From Gnetum montanum (lineage: Eukaryota; Streptophyta; Gnetopsida; Gnetales; Gnetaceae): a stretch of DNA of 64,000 bases. Made by a program: the position numbers and the translations under genes. The notes beneath the pieces are model-generated. The model had not been told where the DNA came from, searched no databases, and saw nothing but the letters and a program-made list of their open reading frames with translations. Shown in pieces: positions 44,750 to 55,741 of the stretch. The stretch covers positions 173,630-237,629 of the forward strand of contig MNCI01001443.1 of assembly GCA_015680685.1 (NCBI GenBank). Reading direction: 5' to 3'. Numbering within the stretch: the first letter of the stretch is position 1; each line of letters opens with the position of its first letter.

Positions 44750-45965
44750 TTTTTGATATAGGTTTTGACATGGATACCTTGGGCCCCTTGTTCATGAATG
44801 TAGCCAATCATGGTGTAGCTTGTTTCAAAGCCCTTTATTATTGGTTACCTTCAATGGGAAGCTTGGCTATAATTTGAGTTCATCATCATTATGATGGTGA
44901 CTTCTTAATAACCTCTAAGTTATTGGACACTATAGGTGGAATTTGATCATGAGTTATTTTGTTTTTGCTTGTTGAAGGTGAAGAGGCCTGTATAAAAAAT
45001 GGTTCCCTAGGCTTTAGAGGATTGGTAACTTATGGTATTGGTTGTGAAGTTGATGTCACTAAAGTGGGAACACTTATGATGAAACAATTTTTAGAGGTTG
45101 GATGAGGTGGTACCCATATGATGAAGGGCTATTAGGCTTTGTGTATTTGGGTTGTGGTTGTACTTTGATGAAAAATGGTTCCCTAGGAGGATTAGATTGT
45201 TTAGTTTTTGTGAATGAGACTAAAATTTAAGAGTTATTGGTGCTTGAAGAGTTGGGATTATTCATTCAACACCAACTATCCATAGTCAATCATCTTCTAG
45301 AGGCCATACTTTAATTCTAGGTAAAAATTGGTATCATGACCAACCATTTGATGATAATGGAAAATCCTATCCAGTCTAAAGTACTTTGGTAGCTTCAAAT
45401 CATCTTTGGTAGCTATCATTGGATCTCTAACTATGTCAGAAAGATGATAATTCCTCTTACAAGCTTCCTTAGATAGTTTCTTATGTTGTATATGCTTGTC
45501 TTTAAGAAACTATTCTTAAAGATTAGAGGACTTCATAGGTAACCCTGTGTACTTAGACCTATCTTTCCATCCAAATTCATGGGATTGGTAGGAGGGGACT
45601 AAGGTACCTACCCTGCAACGAATAATAGGGGTATAGAGCTAGAAGTGGTTGCTTGGGAATCCAACCATTGGGAAAAGTTTCTAATGAATGTGTCTAGCTT
45701 CTACTCTATCCCAAACTCATCTTGTTCCTCTTGATAATCCTTCAAGATAATTTCCTCACTAAACTCATCAACATCTATTAGTTGTATGATAATGTGTGCA
45801 TAGAAATTGTTGGGGGGGATTTTGTCATATAGTGATGGAATGTACTCTTTCCCATCTTAATTTATTAATTCAAATTCACACTTAGTGTTAGATTTGGATT
45901 GTGGTATGAGTAAATTGTAGAACTCCTCATTGATGACCATGAAGTCTAGGTTCTTATCCATTTAT
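44750..45965 (-). pseudogene. B2 gag remnant
   Basis: The minus strand begins VINEEFYNLLIPQSKS (B3: TPEEYNFIRIK), then GKEYIPSLYDKIPP and EYQEEQDEF-like text matching B1 at 5640-5800. Further down, a linker rich in P, K and S near 44990-45190 matches the gag-protease linker of B1 and B3. The central gag domain seems shortened between 45300 and 45600. Many stops. Confidence 0.55.
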
Positions 45966-45970
45966 CATGG

Positions 45971-46776
45971 TGATGAGTAATAAATTTGCTGACAGTTGCG
46001 ATAATGCACCCACAATAATCATAGCCGACGCGATATCGCAGCTTGTCTTCTCATCTATAAATTAGAGGTAGATAGATCCAATAATTCAGTTTTAGAGTTA
46101 GTTATTTTGTAGTATTTTCATTTCTTTCTCTCAACCCTTTTCCTCTTAGTGCATGCACACAGTCTGCTGAATGTAATTGTATGACATCCTTTATTCGAGT
46201 GTGACATACTTGGACATGCACATGACCAGTAATAAAGATCGAGATTACTTCATCATTGTAGCATTCACTTAGCTTAATCATTTAATTAATTGTTATTTAC
46301 TACTTTCTCAGTTAATATCTCTTACCCTTAAACTCCTGTTAAAACATGGAATGAGTACGACTTGATTATGAGAAAGTGTGACTACTTGTTAATCCAGCAG
46401 TGTACCTAGGATCTACACTTGGTAATCCCAGTGGTAGTTGTGCATGAAGTCCAAGATGTGTACAGATAATCAAGGAATGGATGCTCATCGCACTTAGGCT
46501 AGATTAGATTCCTTCTCACCCTTCTCTCCTAGCTTAGTTAATATTACTTTCCATTGCCTTCAAGAGTAGCATTAGATTAGAAACCCACCATACACCTCAC
46601 TCTCGACTAAACCATATGTGATAAAGCTAATACTAGTCTAAGTGGAAGACAACGAACTATGACCTAAGGCTAACTATCTAGATTCCATAACTAGTCCATC
46701 TATGGAGTTTGACTAGATCGCACGTGTAATGCTCGTATTCATATGGATGAGTGTAGGGGTACCTCACCACTCATCA
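45971..46776 (+). repeat. A3 5' LTR
   Basis: 806 bp. Keeps only one good palindrome, GCGATATCGC at 46030-46039, before the TATA box TATAAATT (46056-46063). The 3' LTR has a longer cluster, which accounts for most of the 33-bp length difference. Confidence 0.9.
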
Positions 46777-46795
46777 TAGGCACTATTGTTGGGGA
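46777..46795 (+). promoter_or_regulatory. A3 primer-binding site
   Basis: TAGGCACTATTGTTGGGGA directly after the LTR, the same type as in A1 and A2. Confidence 0.75.
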
Positions 46796-46917
46796 TGGTG
46801 CTAGTTATCTCGATTTGTTATATCATACAAGGTTGCTGTATAGGAATTAATGATATACCTTTTAAGAAGAAATAATTATAAAAAGTCACATATAAATTCA
46901 CACACAATTGTACAACC

Positions 46918-48870
46918 ATGCCTCTCCTACAAGACTATGATAATGCCATACCTAGTGAGGAAATTCATTGGAGAACCAATGAATTATATGACAATGAAGA
47001 TTGGAGTAGAAAATCTAAGGTGGGGGTTTCTTATAAACATAAATAAAGGCAACAACATCCCAACGCACAAATTCATAACTTGATGATGATGAACCCTCAC
47101 TGGCCACTACAAGCCTAACGCAAATACAAGAGGCTGTTTGAGTCTCCCGTAGGCATCGCAAAGAGAGTCATCTACCCAGGCTCAATTTAAACAACTTTTC
47201 CCATTTTTTAGGAGGCTATGATTTAGACCCGTATCAACATTTACAAGCCTTATATGATGCCTACACATGGAATAACATTGATAATGGGTGGAAAAAACTT
47301 AAGCTCTTTCCCATGACATTCATTGGCCAAGCAAAAGTATGGTATAGATCATTAAAACCAAATTCAATACGACATTGGTCAACAATGGTAGAAGTCTTTA
47401 ATGAAAAATATCAAACCTACTCAAGAGTGTTAGCCTTGATGAAACAAATCCAAGGATGGAAACAAGCACAACATGAACCCTTCAACATGGCCTTAGAAAG
47501 ATATCATGCACTATTAAACAATTTTCCAGGCCATGGGTTTTTTGAGGAAAGGATAATGTACCATATCATTGATGGGATTCATAATGCAATAAGAGAAACT
47601 CAAGGGATGTATGCCCAAGGTCAATTATATGAACTATGAACCCCTCAAGTCCAAGATCTTATTAAGCAAGTAGTAAAAGAAGAAGGAGAAATGGCTAGAT
47701 GGGAGAGTTGAAAAACATCAACGAGACAAAAATCTCAGCTTAACAAAGGTCCATGATCATAAAAAGGAGAAATCGACCAATCTCAAGGTGAAAACATCAT
47801 CTTTTCCAATACAACAATTACTAGAAGAAGTTGAGGTAAATATCAATAAGATGATGGAATCGATGTATCAAAAGTGTGGAGAATTTTTCAATATTATTGG
47901 AGATAGATTTTTAACAACCCAAGATGTAGGACAAAACATTAGACAATCATAAAGAAGGGATAAGGAAAATAAGAGCTCAACTGCCAATCCTGTGTATGAA
48001 TGCAACGTATGCCTGTACGATCACCCCAAGGGCCAATGCCCCATATTGTTACATTTACACGAGCATTAGGAAAGCATGTTACATCCAGAGTTCATACAGA
48101 GGTACTATGTTTTATCACAATGGAAACAATCCTAGTAGTGGGGGAAACCACCACTAAACTGGAGGCATCCTTTGTATCATCCGAACCCAAATGCTTATCT
48201 TGTCCAACATCCTATTTCTCCAATTGGGCCAACTCATTTTATTTCACCACAGTACCATTCTCCTCAATACTATCAAACCATACATTCAACAAAACCACCA
48301 CCTTGTGCACCATATACTCCTCCTAACTTTCAAAATTCTCATTTTTTCCCTCCTTCTACATTGCCACCAACTATTCCTAAGGTTTCTGCACCATAGCAAC
48401 AATTCACGAACATTACTTATGCTACTACTCCCAATAGCAATGAGAAACCTCAGTAACATTGAAGGTGTCCCTTCTTTATAAATGACCCTAAGAAGGGACA
48501 ACACAATTCCAAGGCCACTACATCCTCCAACTTAGCATAAGTCCAACCCTGTGGTGCATTCTTATCTTCGAACCCCACACCTCATATTACTCCATCAAGG
48601 TCACCAACTCACACTCCAACAACAATACAACCCAATGAATAGAGCCATGGAAGGCATCATCCCAATCCTTGCATACCATCTAATGGTCCCAAATATCATA
48701 GTGGTCAACTCGCTATCCAGGAACTACATCGTATAAATTGCCCCACTATGATTACTACAATCAGGTCTGTGAAACCCGATGGGGGTAAGTATGGCCAAGT
48801 TCCAAAATTTCCAAGATGCAAGGATCCCCATCGTCATTTATTAATCCTTTCCATCCTCAACCATTTAGCT
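46918..48870 (+). pseudogene. A3 gag
   Basis: ATG 46918 (MPLLQDYDNAIPSEEIHWRT) matches the A2 gag start. The open core 47313-47639 has MTFIGQAKVWYRSLKPNSIR, LALMKQIQGWKQAQHEPFNM and FPGHGFFEERIMYHIIDG. Zinc knuckle CNVCLYDHPKGQC at 48001-48039 (CX2CX3HX4C). The C-terminal part is proline-rich with LVQHPISPIGPTHFISPQYH. At least two frame changes and more stops than A2. Minus-strand frame 48286-48504 is a shadow. Confidence 0.75.
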
Positions 48871-50570
48871 ATGAGGGATATTCCCCATTCTAATAACAAG
48901 CAGGATTAATAACCACTTTTTATTTTCCAGTTTTTCGTTTTTCCATTTTTTCTTTTATCTTTTTGTATTTTTGTCTTTTTATAAATAATATCATTTACTA
49001 ATAAAACACTCATGTGGATCATGGGTTGAGGTGTGTTTTATGTTGTCATGTCTCCAGTGATCAATTATTTGGACAGTGAGCCCATTACACCCACTCATCC
49101 ATTCTACAAATAAAGAGGTTTTTTTAGGGTATAGTGATATTCTTGACATTCTTAAAACTTAAAATTATTTTTGTGTTCATTGTACCCAGAATGAAGAAGG
49201 ATGTACCAAGAGGGAATGATTAGGCTGTGATATCAAGGGGACTTGCGGATTCTCTTTGGTGATGTCTATGGAAGTTGTCATGCAACATGGTTATACTAAG
49301 ATCCTTGTAGATCTAATGAAAAATGGGAGTAAGAGTAATTAAAAGGGAACTCAAAAATCCAATGTTGTTCTAGGGGGTCCCANNNNNNNNNNNNNNNNNN
49401 NNNNNNNNNNNNNNNNNNNNNNNNNNNNNNNNNNNNNNNNNNNNNNNNNNNNNNNNNNNNNNNNNNNNNNNNNNNNNNNNNNNNNNNNNNNNNNNNNNNN
49501 NNNNNNNNNNNNNNNNNNNNNNNNNNNNNNNNNNNNNNNNNNNNNNNNNNNNNNNNNNNNNNNNNNNNNNNNNNNNNNNNNNNNNNNNNNNNNNNNNNNN
49601 NNNNNNNNNNNNNNNNNNNNNNNNNNNNNNNNNNNNNNNNNATTAGTGTGGATTACATTTAACCCTTCAAATGCCCACAGACACTTTTAAGTGTGGTTAC
49701 ACAAGGGCATTATAGGTTGGAACCTGCTTTGGGGAGGATCCACTTGTGTAATCTTTTGTAATTTTCACTTATGACATAGCTCACACACACCATTTATTAC
49801 CCTCAACATATTGTTAATGATATTCTTTCCCTTATTACTATCCCTCTAATTCAACGTTTCAATGAATCATCACATAGCCTTTTTCTCTACCATCTGAGGC
49901 CCTTATTAATAAATTCCACACCATCATAATTTTCATGCCTTCAAAACTAGTTGAATTACACTGGAACCCTTTAACAGTTGTCCATATGTCATTAGTTTAC
50001 ATCATTTAATTTCAAAGAAATATTAAAAATTTGGTACATTCTCTATGTGCCCTAACTTCAATGAAAATATATATATGTGTGACCCCCCTATGCTAATCAA
50101 CATGATTTGCAATTGTTCACATAGGGGAAGTTTTTCAATTCCTCTCTACAACTCATGATTGCACATCCCTTTCTTTCATATCCATAACTCGCTCGCTGAT
50201 ACATTGATTTTTATTTCATTTGAACCTACTTGAACCCAAAGTGTTCAGCTTAGTTGTGGGGCAGGGGCACATGCCGAATAGTGCAGAAAATTTTTGAAAT
50301 TCATCATCACCCAAAGGACATCATTAAGGGTAATTAGTTGCAAAATTAAGAATAAAATGTGTCAAAAATAATTTCATCACCTTAGCCATACCAAAAAATT
50401 AAATTTGGAAACCACCTAAGCAAAGAGACTCAACATTATAATCTTTCGGGGACATGTTCTTCCAATAATTAACATCACACGAAAATAAAGTAAATCTAGT
50501 AAGGCAAGCAATAAGGTATAACCTAACTTTGGTAACAACGTTACTAATGATTGGCCCCGTGTGATTGTAG
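48871..50570 (+). other. A3 spacer, including gap
   Basis: Non-coding. T-rich tract 48915-48985, then text collinear with the A2 spacer. No GATATC palindromes remain; the TATA-like ATATATATATG at about 50068-50080 occupies the place of the A2 internal TATA. Leader-intron signals AAGGTATAACC and GTGATTGTAG are at about 50510 and 50561-50570. A second TATA-like TATATAAATAGGG at 50753 lies inside ORF2. Confidence 0.55.
49383..49641. other. assembly gap, 259 N
   Basis: Run of N inside the A3 spacer. Collinearity with A2 suggests missing text similar to the A2 segment around 37580-38000, including its pyrimidine tract, which may be why assembly failed. Confidence 0.99.
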
Positions 50571-51338
50571 ATGGTCCCGAAACACGGAAAATAGGAATGT
50601 CCTGCTCAAGGTGTGATCAAACGACCTAGAAGTGGTGAACGATAAGTTTCTATCGAACAACATGTAGAGCTAGAGGAATAATCATTTAGTATCCACCAAG
50701 AATACCTTGCTACTGTACAATCAAGGCAAGTGAAAAAAAGAGTTGCTATAGTATATAAATAGGGATTATACCACACGTTGCCCCAGGATTGTGTTCAGAT
50801 CATCCATGAAAGGTCTATATTCACTGTAGTGATCATGGAATTAAAATTTGGACCTTTTGCAGAATTTGCTCCAAAGGCCATTAGGGATCACCTCAAAGGG
50901 TTTCCATTATGACCTACCCTCTTTGAAAGTGGTGCCTAGTACTTAAGGGAAATGTACCAATTTTGGCACAATAAAGAAGAAGGCACCATGGTTAACAATT
51001 GTGGTGTGACTATTGATTTCTCTATTCAAGCCATTTCAGAAGTATTAAACCTTCTGAATACAGGGCCAAAGTTTGGTCAAAACCAACTAGACACTTTTAG
51101 AATCAAGAAAATTAATAAACTATTGATAGATAATAAAAGGATGGCAAATGAAAAAGAAAAGGCTAACTTGGATGCCTCTATGGCACAAACACAAACTTAC
51201 ACACATACCAAGGCACTCAAGGACTTACAATAGGAGAAACTCCAAGCCATACTTCAACGCCATCAAATACCAATATCTTGAGTGCAAGAAAAGGGAAAGA
51301 AACCCATGGAGGAGCCACTGCCACCAGGAAGTACTTGA
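50571..51338 (+). pseudogene. A3 ORF2, internally shortened
   Basis: ATG 50571 (MVPKHGK). TLPQDCVQIIHERSIFTVVI and YQFWHNKEEGTMVNNCGVTI match A2. After LLNTGPKF it jumps, in frame, to QLDTFRIKKINKLLIDNKRM (A2: QLENFRTEQLTQLITENKRM), losing roughly 350 codons of the domain and linker. After KALKDLQ it jumps again to KLQAIL and the C-terminus MEEPLPPGST, losing much of the coiled coil. Total about 255 codons against about 900 in A2. A few stops. Confidence 0.6.
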
Positions 51339-51521
51339 GTTCCATCCAATTTTGTAATCATAGGATTTTCTTTTCTTGTGTGTCTCAATTTTGTTCTGAC
51401 TCCACATTGTGGCATGAATCCATTCTAGCCAGTCAATAATCCCATACCTATCCATTGTGTAATCAATGGAGCTTGTTCTCACTTTAACTCAAGGACGAGT
51501 TTTCATTTAGTCATGGGGGTA

Positions 51522-52360
51522 TGATGAGTCATGAATTTGCTAATAGTTACGATAACACACCCACGATATCATAGTTGACGTGATATCGCAGCCCAACCCA
51601 CGATATCGCATACACAATATTGCAGCCTATATCTTCATCTATAAATAAGAGGTAGATAGATCCAATAAGTCAGTTTTAGAGTTAGTTAGTTTGTAGTATT
51701 TTCATTTCTTTCTCTTAACCCTTTTCCTCTCAATGCATGCTTCTAGTGTGGTGAATGTAATTGTACAGCATCCTTTATTCGAGTGTGACATACTTGGACA
51801 CACACATGACTAGCAATAAAGATCGAGATTACTTCATCATTGTAGCATTCACTTAGCTTAATCATTTAGTTAATTATTATTTACTACTTTCTTAGTTAAT
51901 ATCTCTCACCCTTAAACTCCTGTTAAAACATGGAATGAGTACAACTTGCTACGAGAAAATGTGACTACTTGGTAACCTAGTAGCATACCTAGGATTTGCG
52001 CTTGGTAATCCCAGTGGTAGTAATGCACGAAGTCCAAGATATGTACAAATAATCAAGGAACAAATTCTCATCGCACTTAAGCTAGATTAGATTCCTTCTC
52101 ACCCATCTCTCCTAGCTTAGTTAATATTACTTTCCATTGCCTTCAGGAGTAGGATTAGATTAGAAACCCATCATACACCTCACTCTGGACTAAACCATAT
52201 GTGACAAAGTTAATACTAGTCCAAGTGGGAAGAAAGTGAACTATGACCTAAGGCTAACTATCTAGATGCCACAACTAGTTCATCTGCAGAGTTTGACCAG
52301 ATCGCACATGTAACACCCATATTCATATGGATGAGTGTAGGGGTACCTTGCCACTCATCA
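51522..52360 (+). repeat. A3 3' LTR
   Basis: 839 bp. GATATC-type cluster 51562-51632 (CACGATATCATAG, GTGATATCGCAG, CACGATATCGCATAC, CAATATTGCAG), TATA box TATAAATA 51640-51647, end CCACTCATCA. Confidence 0.95.
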
Positions 52361-52365
52361 CATGG

Positions 52366-53605
52366 TAATTATCTTCATTCTATGACCATGAGGTATTTTA
52401 GGTCATAGTTACAAAACTGCATCTGAGCTAGAGGCCATGTATGTAAGGTCTAGTGGTAGCATGGTTGATTTTTGAAAATGCATGAACTGGTACCAAAAAA
52501 ATCAAGCTAGGCTAGCAAAAGCTAAGTTGGGCTTTATAAAAGTAAGCTAAGCTTTGAAAAGTCTAGTAGTTGTTGTGAACATTTAAATATGAAAAAGATG
52601 GTTATTTGTAATATGTTAGGTTTTGGAAAGATACATTAGTATTTTTCCAAAAATATGCTAATGATAAAAAGATCAAGTTTTTGGTTTTCTTTTCTAAGGG
52701 ATGTTGATGTATTTTTACTTTATGGAAACTACATTGGGTTTTGTTATGTAACCAAGAAAAAATGTTATTTTCCAAACTATACACTAGGTATCTTGAAAAG
52801 AAACATTGGGGTTTGATGGGTAATGGAAATGTTATTGGTTCACTGAAACTATATTGGGTAGTTTGGTAAACAGGGAATGGGCGAGGTCTTTTATTTAACT
52901 TTTAATTAATTATACAAATATTCCAACAAGTGAAATTACCCAAGGTGTAAGAGGGGTATGGTTGGAAAATAGTGGAGATTGCAATTGTAGGTGCAATGCA
53001 GGTTACAATGACAAGGGTGTACACTACACTTGAAAAAATGTAAGAGCTTTTGACATTGGTTAAACCAACAATGTTGGATTTGTCAACAAGAGCTATGCTA
53101 GAGGAGGGTAAGTAATCAATTAACTTTCCCAAAAAAATAATGTTAATGATACCCCCTCTTAAGAAAAAGGTGCACTAGGTTTTAACAAGGGTATATATAA
53201 AATATTTGATTTTCCCAACACCACAGTAGGATTTTAGAGAGAGCCACACTAGCTTTAACCATAAAATTTCATAGCAAGGGATTTGGGTAGTTGAAGTTAA
53301 GCAATGCTAGCCTTTGGAACATACAATGGTAGGTTTTAGGTAGGAAGAATGGCAGGTTTTGTTAACATCCACATTAGCTCTGAGAAGTCTAGCAACTGTT
53401 GTGAAAATCTTGTGAACACCCAAATCACTTGCAACTACTGTGTTGGGATTTAGTTCCAAGAAAATGGATAGTGGTGTTGGCTTTTCCTTAGCAAACATTT
53501 TTACGATTACTTTAAGTATTAGAAATTACAAACAATTGGTTGTAAAAGGAAAATAATATTTTTGCAAAGAGCTTGGGTAGAGGCCCTTCTTCTAGCACTA
53601 GAAAC
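52366..53605 (-). other. B2 leader and primer-binding-like segment
   Basis: Untranslated leader like 5900-7028. The LTR-proximal minus-strand text TTTCTAGTGCTAGAAGAAGG (about 53585-53604) is a decayed form of the B3 primer-site segment. No gene. Confidence 0.55.
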
Positions 53606-55270
53606 TATAACAACTAAAACTTCTAGTTGCTAAAAAATCAAAAATTCTAGGTGAAACATTCTAAATTTGGATCCCAAAAGCCTCTAAGAAAGCGGATTCA
53701 AGGTATCCTAGGCAGTCTTCTTGATCACCCAGGGACTTAGGAAGTGTTAAGAATGCTATATAGTTTAACAAAGAATGTAGAGACAATCCAAGAAAAAACA
53801 CAAAATTTAAACTTGGAATGAACTTTTAAAGACGAATGAACTACTAATTTTTTTAAAATTATAAAAATATTACAAGCATAGAGTTTCAATATATACACGT
53901 ATGTGCCTAGATGCACAAGGAGTTTCCTAAATGATGCCTAAAGTCTAGTGAAATTAGCAGTTTGTGTTTTGTAGTTGGTTATATGATCTAGGTTCTTACA
54001 AGATCCAACTTTCAAAACTCTTCATTGGTTCTTAGATGTGGATCTACTCCATTGATGAACAAGAGGTAAGGTTTTTGCAACATTGGTATAAGAGGTAAGT
54101 TTCATGCAATGTTGGTTACAAAGAAGGTAAGGTTTGTGCAATGTTGGTTGCAAAGGAGATAAGGGGGTAAGATATGTGTTTGAATTTTGATGTTGGGCAA
54201 TGCACCAAGAGTCTTTAATGCTCATCCAATTATCAATTTTTCAAAATGTCTTGAAAATTCCAATGGTTACAAGTTCTCAAGGTTTCAAAAGGTTTTCCAA
54301 CACCCCGCCCCCCCCCCCCNCCACGCCCGCGAGAACCTATTCAATTTATTCAAAGTATTTATCCCTGGGTCATCAGGTTGTTGGTTTTTTCGCTATAAAT
54401 TTTTGCCATGATTGTTAACAAATTAAGGTGATTTTCAAGTGTGGTAGGAATTTAATTCCAATGTGGTTTTCATTTATGGTAATTTTTTATATCCCCAAGC
54501 CACCAAAACCATGCTAGATATCATAAATAGTAAACAGACATTTCTAGCTATTCTAGCTTCACCCACCAACATTGATCTTGCAACATCCATGCTAGAATTG
54601 TTGGATTAATGCTGAAATTGTTCAGAAAACAAAACCCCCCACCACTCCAATGTTGGATTTATGGAGCAATGCTAAAGGTTATGAAAGCTATGTTGTTAAC
54701 TACTATGAAAATAAAAGTCCAAACTCCCCAACACGGGTCTTTAAGAAAAAGTTGAAATCCATAACTCCAACATAGGCTTTGTGGCATCCACATTAAAGAT
54801 CATGATAATATGTTGGCCATTACTAGGAAATTCAAAATCAAAATCCGCCAACGTTGGGTTTGTGGCATCCACATTGAAGTAACTAGAAACTATGCTAGCC
54901 TTTTGTAACCACACTAGCATTATGGCATCCATGCTAGGACTAATTTAGAGCTAAGTTGGCTAGCTATGAAGCCCCATCCAAGTTGGGGGTAGGTGGTTCT
55001 TGTGTAGTTGAGGTTATGACCCATGCAAAACCCATGAAAATGCCAAATTTGGTAGCCAAAAAGGATTTTTAACCTTTCCAAGCCCAAATATAGACATGAC
55101 ATTACTTGTTCCACTTGGGAAGTAAGGTTACAACAACTTATGAGGCATTTTTCAGCCCTAATAGTTCAAGTATGTGATATTGCACCTCATGTATTATAAA
55201 CCTAATTTTTTTACAACAAAATTCCATCCTTGGATTTGATGCTTAAGGTTAAAATTCTAAAGGTTTGCAA
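53606..55270 (-). repeat. B2 5' LTR, right end approximate
   Basis: Collinear with the B1 LTR: CTAGGTGAAA, TTGATCACCCAGGGAC (B1: TTGATCACCCAAGGAC), TAGTTGAGG, CCAAATATAGACATGAC. Longer than the B1 LTR because of extra text around 54530-54900, where TTGGCATCCACATT-type phrases repeat. Confidence 0.6.
54301..54333. other. C homopolymer with an N
   Basis: CACCCCGCC followed by a C run broken by N at 54320, then CCACGCCCGCGAG. Base use is unlike its surroundings; the B1 equivalent (about 7600-7640) has no such run. Probably a sequencing or assembly artefact. Confidence 0.7.
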
Positions 55271-55289
55271 CATGAGTTTTCGTGTTGGT

Positions 55290-55741
55290 GTTTAAGTAGA
55301 GCTTTGACTTGATGATGTGATTTACCACTTCCTTGAAGATATCTAAAAGCTAAGTTTTAGATATCAACAATGGAATTTCATTAGGCATTTAATTCCATCT
55401 CTAAATGAAAGTTTGGACTAGTTCATGTGACCCCTACTTTACCTTTATAAGTTGGTCCAATGTGGTATCTGGCTTCAAGTTGTATCTAAAGTAGTTGACA
55501 ATTTGGTTTATTAAGTCTATGAGAGAGGATATCAAGTCTCTAAATAAGGTTCAGTACCAACCCAAAGCCTTTCCTTTAAGGGACATAGCAAAAATTTAGA
55601 GTATGATATGAAGCCATGCTTGCAACAAGTGGCACTTAGACCAGAAGATGATTAGATGTGCATTGGGATCTTCTTAATCACTGTATCTGGTGAAGTTTGA
55701 CATAGGCATGCCCATAGGTAATGTTATTTGTGGAATGGTAG
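55290..55741 (-). pseudogene. B4: gag scrap of another B-family element
   Basis: The minus strand resembles B1 gag at about 4760-5050, including the stretch corresponding to TTCAAGTTGTA..TGAAATGGTTAAC (here TTCAAGTTGTATCTAAAGTAG). Lies between the B2 LTR and the start of B3, so B3 probably inserted into it; its other half would lie beyond the window. Confidence 0.5.

Larger units (their letters stand above)
45971..52360 (+). mobile_element. A3: complete non-autonomous gypsy-type element, perfect TSD
   Basis: LTRs 45971-46776 and 51522-52360 with TGATGAGT...CACTCATCA ends. Perfect 5-bp target duplication CATGG at 45966-45970 and 52361-52365. Plus-strand order: LTR, primer site, gag, T-rich spacer with assembly gap, leader intron signals, short ORF2, purine tract CATTTAGTCATGGGGGTA, LTR. 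Inserted in the leader or early gag of B2. No pol. Confidence 0.95.
44750..55270 (-). mobile_element. B2: gypsy-type element split by A3
   Basis: Minus-strand B-family element. LTR 53606 to about 55270, leader 52366-53605, then after the A3 insertion gag N-terminal and linker text from 45965 down to about 44750, where D1 begins. LTR and leader match B1; gag matches B1 and B3. Confidence 0.65.

Noticed and set aside
50753-50765. TATA-like TATATAAATAGGG considered as a second internal promoter of A3
   Set aside because: Lies downstream of the ORF2 start and has no palindromes upstream; kept only as a remark.
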